Shown here in pieces: positions 34,640 through 37,334 of a stretch of DNA of 37,334 nucleotides. The stretch comes from an uncultured beta proteobacterium. Its GTDB lineage: Bacteria > Pseudomonadota > Gammaproteobacteria > Burkholderiales > SG8-41. The notes beneath the pieces are model-generated. The model was not told where the DNA came from. It searched no databases and saw only the letters and a list, made by a program, of their open reading frames with translations. Made by a program: the position numbers and the translations under genes. The first letter of the stretch is position 1; every line of letters starts with the position of its first letter. The stretch covers positions 1-37,334 of the forward strand of contig CAIVHG010000082.1 in NCBI GenBank assembly GCA_903905655.1, given 5' to 3'.

Positions 34640-35473
34640 ATGTCCACCTCCGAGCGCGCACGGGCGTTTGCCGTCAACAGCTATTCGTACATCTACAGCC
34701 ATCGGGCGCAGGATTGTATCGACCATCTGGCGCGGCGCGGCCATGCGCGCTTCGAGTTGATGCTGTTCCCGGGCCACCTGTGGCCCGCTGAGCTCGATGC
34801 GGCAGCACGGCGCGATATGTGCAGGCACCTGGCTGACCGCGATCTGCGCCTGATCACGCTCAACATTCCTGCAATCGACATCAACATCGCTGCTGCCTCG
34901 AAAGAGATGCGCGAATATTCGCTGAGGATACTGAGCGAGGGCGTGAAGCTGGCCGGTGATCTGGGTGTGCCGGGCATACTCATCTGCCCGGGCAAGCACA
35001 ATCCGCTGTTCCCGATGCCGAAGGCGCGGATGACGGAATATTTCTTTGCCGCGCTGGACCAGCTGGTGCCGCTCGCAAAAAGCTGCGGCACCCGCATTCT
35101 GGTCGAGAACATACCCCTCGCTTTTCTGCCGGATGCCGAAAGCCTGATGGCGGCGCTCGATCAGTATGGGGATCCGTCAATCGGCTTCGTCTACGACGTC
35201 GCCAACGCGGTGTTCTATCGCGAAGATCCGCTGGCGGGCCTGCGGCGCGTGCGCGAGCGCCTGCAGCTTGTGCATCTGTCCGATACCGTACTCGATAAAT
35301 ATATCCACGGCCCGGTGGGCTGCGGAGTCGTGCAGTTTGCCGCGATTCCGCCGGTGCTGCGCGAGATCGGTTACACCGAGCTGCCGATGCTGGAGATCAT
35401 CACTCATGATCCCGAGGCAGACATACCCGCCAGCGTGGATAAGCTGTGCGCGATGGGATGGTCAGGGGCATAG
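34640..35473 (+). CDS. Sugar phosphate isomerase/epimerase-like TIM-barrel protein
   Basis: A 277-residue protein of the AP-endonuclease-family-2 / xylose isomerase-like TIM-barrel group. Possible metal-binding residues are Glu in ILVENIPLA (about residues 153-161), Asp in GFVYDVANAVF, His in LVHLSDT and Glu in MLEIITHD, which together fit the family's metal site. Members isomerise or epimerise sugars or inositol derivatives, or dehydrate keto-inositol. AGGA lies eight bases before the ATG at 34640. It stands between the aldo/keto reductase and the third PrpD gene. A sugar-acid or polyol route is suggested but not proven. Confidence 0.85.
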   Translation: MSTSERARAFAVNSYSYIYSHRAQDCIDHLARRGHARFELMLFPGHLWPAELDAAARRDMCRHLADRDLRLITLNIPAIDINIAAASKEMREYSLRILSEGVKLAGDLGVPGILICPGKHNPLFPMPKARMTEYFFAALDQLVPLAKSCGTRILVENIPLAFLPDAESLMAALDQYGDPSIGFVYDVANAVFYREDPLAGLRRVRERLQLVHLSDTVLDKYIHGPVGCGVVQFAAIPPVLREIGYTELPMLEIITHDPEADIPASVDKLCAMGWSGA

Positions 35474-35513
35474 TACGCAGCGTCAACTGCGATCTTACGT
35501 TTCTTCGGCTATG

Positions 35514-35542
35514 TTGCAATGGATTTCGCATTGTCGTAAAAT
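35514..35542 (+). promoter_or_regulatory. Candidate sigma-70 promoter before the third PrpD gene
   Basis: TTGCAA (35514-35519) and TAAAAT (35537-35542) are spaced exactly 17 bp apart, matching four and five of six consensus bases. It starts about 40 bp after the isomerase-like stop and lies 142 bp before the PrpD ATG. This suggests a separate start for PrpD and the DapA-family gene. Confidence 0.45.
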
Positions 35543-35683
35543 TATTCGAGAGTAGGTCAGGAGTCAGTTGTCGATCTTTGCCGTGACGAAAGCTGTCGCG
35601 GCAGCGTCCATAACCAAGCACAAACACATATGCAACCGCGGCTTTCGGCGTGCGGTCGGCATTTTTTCCGGATAAGGGGAGCC

Positions 35684-37081
35684 ATGGCAGAAGAACGAGT
35701 CGTAGATGATCCACTTGCGCTGTTGGGACGGGCTGCCGCAGGGCTGACCCTGGAGAACCTGCCGGCCGAGGCCGTGCAGCGCGCCAAGCAGCGCGTGCTC
35801 GATACCATCGGCTGCCTGGTTGCGGGCTATCACTGCGGAATTTCCGATTCCATACGCTCTTACGTCGCTGCAGCTGGCGGTTCGCCGCAAGCCACGCTGC
35901 TGCCGGGCGGAGAGAAGACCACGGTCGCACTGGTCGGCCTCGCGCATGCCACTTATATACACGGGCTCGAGCTTTCAGACGCTGCGCCGCGCGGCACCTG
36001 TCACCCCGGCAACGAGATCGTTCCGGCTGCCATGGCGATGGCCGAGTTCAAGAAACTGGGCGGCGCCGCAATCATTCCCGCGGTGGTTGCAGGTTACGAA
36101 GTCGAAGTGCGCCTTGGCCGCACCCTGTTTCCGAGCGCGAATTACGTGGGCTGGTGGACGCCCGGCCTGTTCGGCGCGATCGGGCCGGCGGTCACCGCGG
36201 CTCACATCATGGGTCTGGGTGCGGAGGGCATCGACAATACGATCGGCATCGCCGTCAACCTCGCGCCTACGTCGGTAGCCAAGGCAAACGAAGAAGGCAA
36301 CACCATCAAATGGCTGATCGGCGGCCAGGCCTGTGCCACCGGTGTGCTCGCCGCCGAGATGGCGGCACGCGGCACCAAAGGCATGCGTGATGTAAAGGGT
36401 GGCTGGATCCCGGTAATCTCCAAGGACTGCCATCCCGAGCGGCTGACCGAAGGCATCAATGCCGACGGCACCTTCACGCAATGGGAACTGCTGAGCGGCG
36501 TGCTCACCAAGCACTATGCGACGGTCGGCCCGTTGACTGCGGCGCTCGATGCAACCTTCTCGATCATCAAAGAGCACAATGTGCATGCGGACGATGTCGT
36601 CAGCATCGACGTCGACGCCATGTACCGCACCAAGATGTTCGACAAGGTTCACCCGGAAAACGAAATCGCTGCGCGCGCGAGCCTGGCTTATTGCCTGGCG
36701 CTGGCGGTGGTTACGCGCGACCCGGCGCAGCTGTTGGGCCCCGGCTACAGCGAAGAGAAACTGCGCGACAAGGCGATCTGGGCCATGGCCGAAAAGGTCA
36801 AGGTCACCGAGAGCCAGGAATACGAGGACCAGTACCCGGCCAAGAGCCTGGCCAAGGTCACGCTGCGCCTGAAGAACGGCAAGTCGCCCTCGTGCGAATC
36901 GGACCGCAGCGCGAATCCGCGTTATCTGCGGCCGAGCGATGCCGACATCGAGAACAAGTTCAGGCTGATCGCAACTTCGGTGCTCGGCCAAGCAAAGACC
37001 GACCGCGTCGTGGCACTGTGCCAGAAGCTGGAGACGCTTCCGGACATGCGCGAACTGCTCGATGCACTGCGCCTGAAGTAA
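35684..37081 (+). CDS. MmgE/PrpD family protein (third of three)
   Basis: A 465-residue MmgE/PrpD protein. It differs from the other two paralogues at the N-terminal conserved block: instead of DD-x-H it reads ELSDAAPRGTCHPGNE, keeping one Asp (99) and the His before PG (107). The usual GfH position reads YVGWWTPG, while the Lys segment NTIKWLIGGQACATG is kept. The C-terminal part is typical (GVLTKHYATVGPLTAALDA). AAGGGGAG just before the ATG at 35684 supports this start. It is followed 91 bp later by a DapA-family gene. It probably acts on a different acid from its paralogues. Confidence 0.9.
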   Translation: MAEERVVDDPLALLGRAAAGLTLENLPAEAVQRAKQRVLDTIGCLVAGYHCGISDSIRSYVAAAGGSPQATLLPGGEKTTVALVGLAHATYIHGLELSDAAPRGTCHPGNEIVPAAMAMAEFKKLGGAAIIPAVVAGYEVEVRLGRTLFPSANYVGWWTPGLFGAIGPAVTAAHIMGLGAEGIDNTIGIAVNLAPTSVAKANEEGNTIKWLIGGQACATGVLAAEMAARGTKGMRDVKGGWIPVISKDCHPERLTEGINADGTFTQWELLSGVLTKHYATVGPLTAALDATFSIIKEHNVHADDVVSIDVDAMYRTKMFDKVHPENEIAARASLAYCLALAVVTRDPAQLLGPGYSEEKLRDKAIWAMAEKVKVTESQEYEDQYPAKSLAKVTLRLKNGKSPSCESDRSANPRYLRPSDADIENKFRLIATSVLGQAKTDRVVALCQKLETLPDMRELLDALRLK

Positions 37082-37172
37082 CGTTGGCGGTATGCACTGG
37101 CGTGCGTCCATGCAGCGCGATGTGACGGTAGCAGTATTTTTGAACACGGCGTCTTTATAAAGGACTGGCGAA

Positions 37173-37334
37173 ATGGCAAATAAAAAAGAAGCGAAGGAAT
37201 GGGCGCGCGCGAACATGCATGGCATGTGGTCGACGCCGTGTTTCCCGTTCACCGAGGATTACAAGCTCGATGACGCGGGCATCCGCAAGAACGTCGATTA
37301 CCTGGTGTCGGTGAAGGCAGATGGCATCGGCTTC
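37173..37334 (+). CDS. Dihydrodipicolinate synthase (DapA) family protein, cut by the window edge
   Basis: Only the first 54 codons are present. The start shows the family pattern: MHGMWSTPCFPFTEDYKLD, then IRKNVDYLVSVKADGIGF, matching the TPF...D...V.yLi..G..gi beginning of DapA/N-acetylneuraminate lyase-type aldolases. These are class I aldolases or dehydratases acting on pyruvate or 2-oxo sugar acids. The ATG at 37173 is preceded by AAAGGA. The catalytic Lys and Tyr lie outside the window, so no more can be said. Confidence 0.75.
   Translation, partial: MANKKEAKEWARANMHGMWSTPCFPFTEDYKLDDAGIRKNVDYLVSVKADGIGF

Overview
This GC-rich window reads like the chromosome of a betaproteobacterium, most likely of a Burkholderiales-type lineage. 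The main reason is the number of periplasmic Bug/TctC-type binding proteins (four), which are strongly expanded in that group. They sit beside MmgE/PrpD proteins, short-chain dehydrogenases, CitE/HpaI aldolases and other enzymes of carboxylic-acid and CoA-ester catabolism. Thirty-four protein genes are supported; the last is cut by the right edge. No tRNA, rRNA or CRISPR array was seen.

Layout. (1) 1-141: RNA-like folds that look like the 3' end of a group II intron (domains V and VI). (2) 162-6133: a tspO-like gene, then a three-gene CoA-ester module (hot-dog dehydratase pair plus CitE-type lyase), a LysE exporter with a small inverted-repeat element at its stop codon, a DUF5924/DUF2914 membrane protein and a dicarboxylate:cation symporter. 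(3) 6191-11210: a small unknown protein, mmsA, a pyrone-dicarboxylate-lactonase-like amidohydrolase, and a divergent pair of D-2-hydroxyacid dehydrogenase and HpaI aldolase. (4) 11259-24992: a tcuA-like flavoprotein diverging from an ornithine-cyclodeaminase-like gene. A mostly plus-strand catabolic block follows: Bug, PrpD, Bug, maleate-isomerase-like, Tat-exported binding protein, dienelactone hydrolase on the minus strand, SDR, Bug, PrpD, SDR. (5) 25030-30349: a minus-strand operon in the order ThDP enzyme, IclR regulator, aldehyde dehydrogenase, Bug. (6) 30786-37334: a TRAP transporter (P-Q-M), an aldo/keto reductase, a TIM-barrel isomerase-like protein, a third PrpD and the start of a DapA-family aldolase.

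How the genes may work together. Binding proteins and transporters collect organic acids from the periplasm. PrpD, SDR, aldolase, ThDP and aldehyde dehydrogenase enzymes would convert them to central metabolites such as pyruvate, acetyl-CoA and propionyl-CoA. No substrate can be read from sequence alone. The most notable details are: both SDRs have lost canonical catalytic residues; the three PrpD paralogues differ at positions that are conserved in the family; one Bug protein has a shortened ligand loop; a MITE-like element carries 8-bp flanking direct repeats; ten copies of a CCCTCA hexamer lie between divergent genes; and nested TTGCA palindromes overlap a candidate promoter for the IclR-containing operon.
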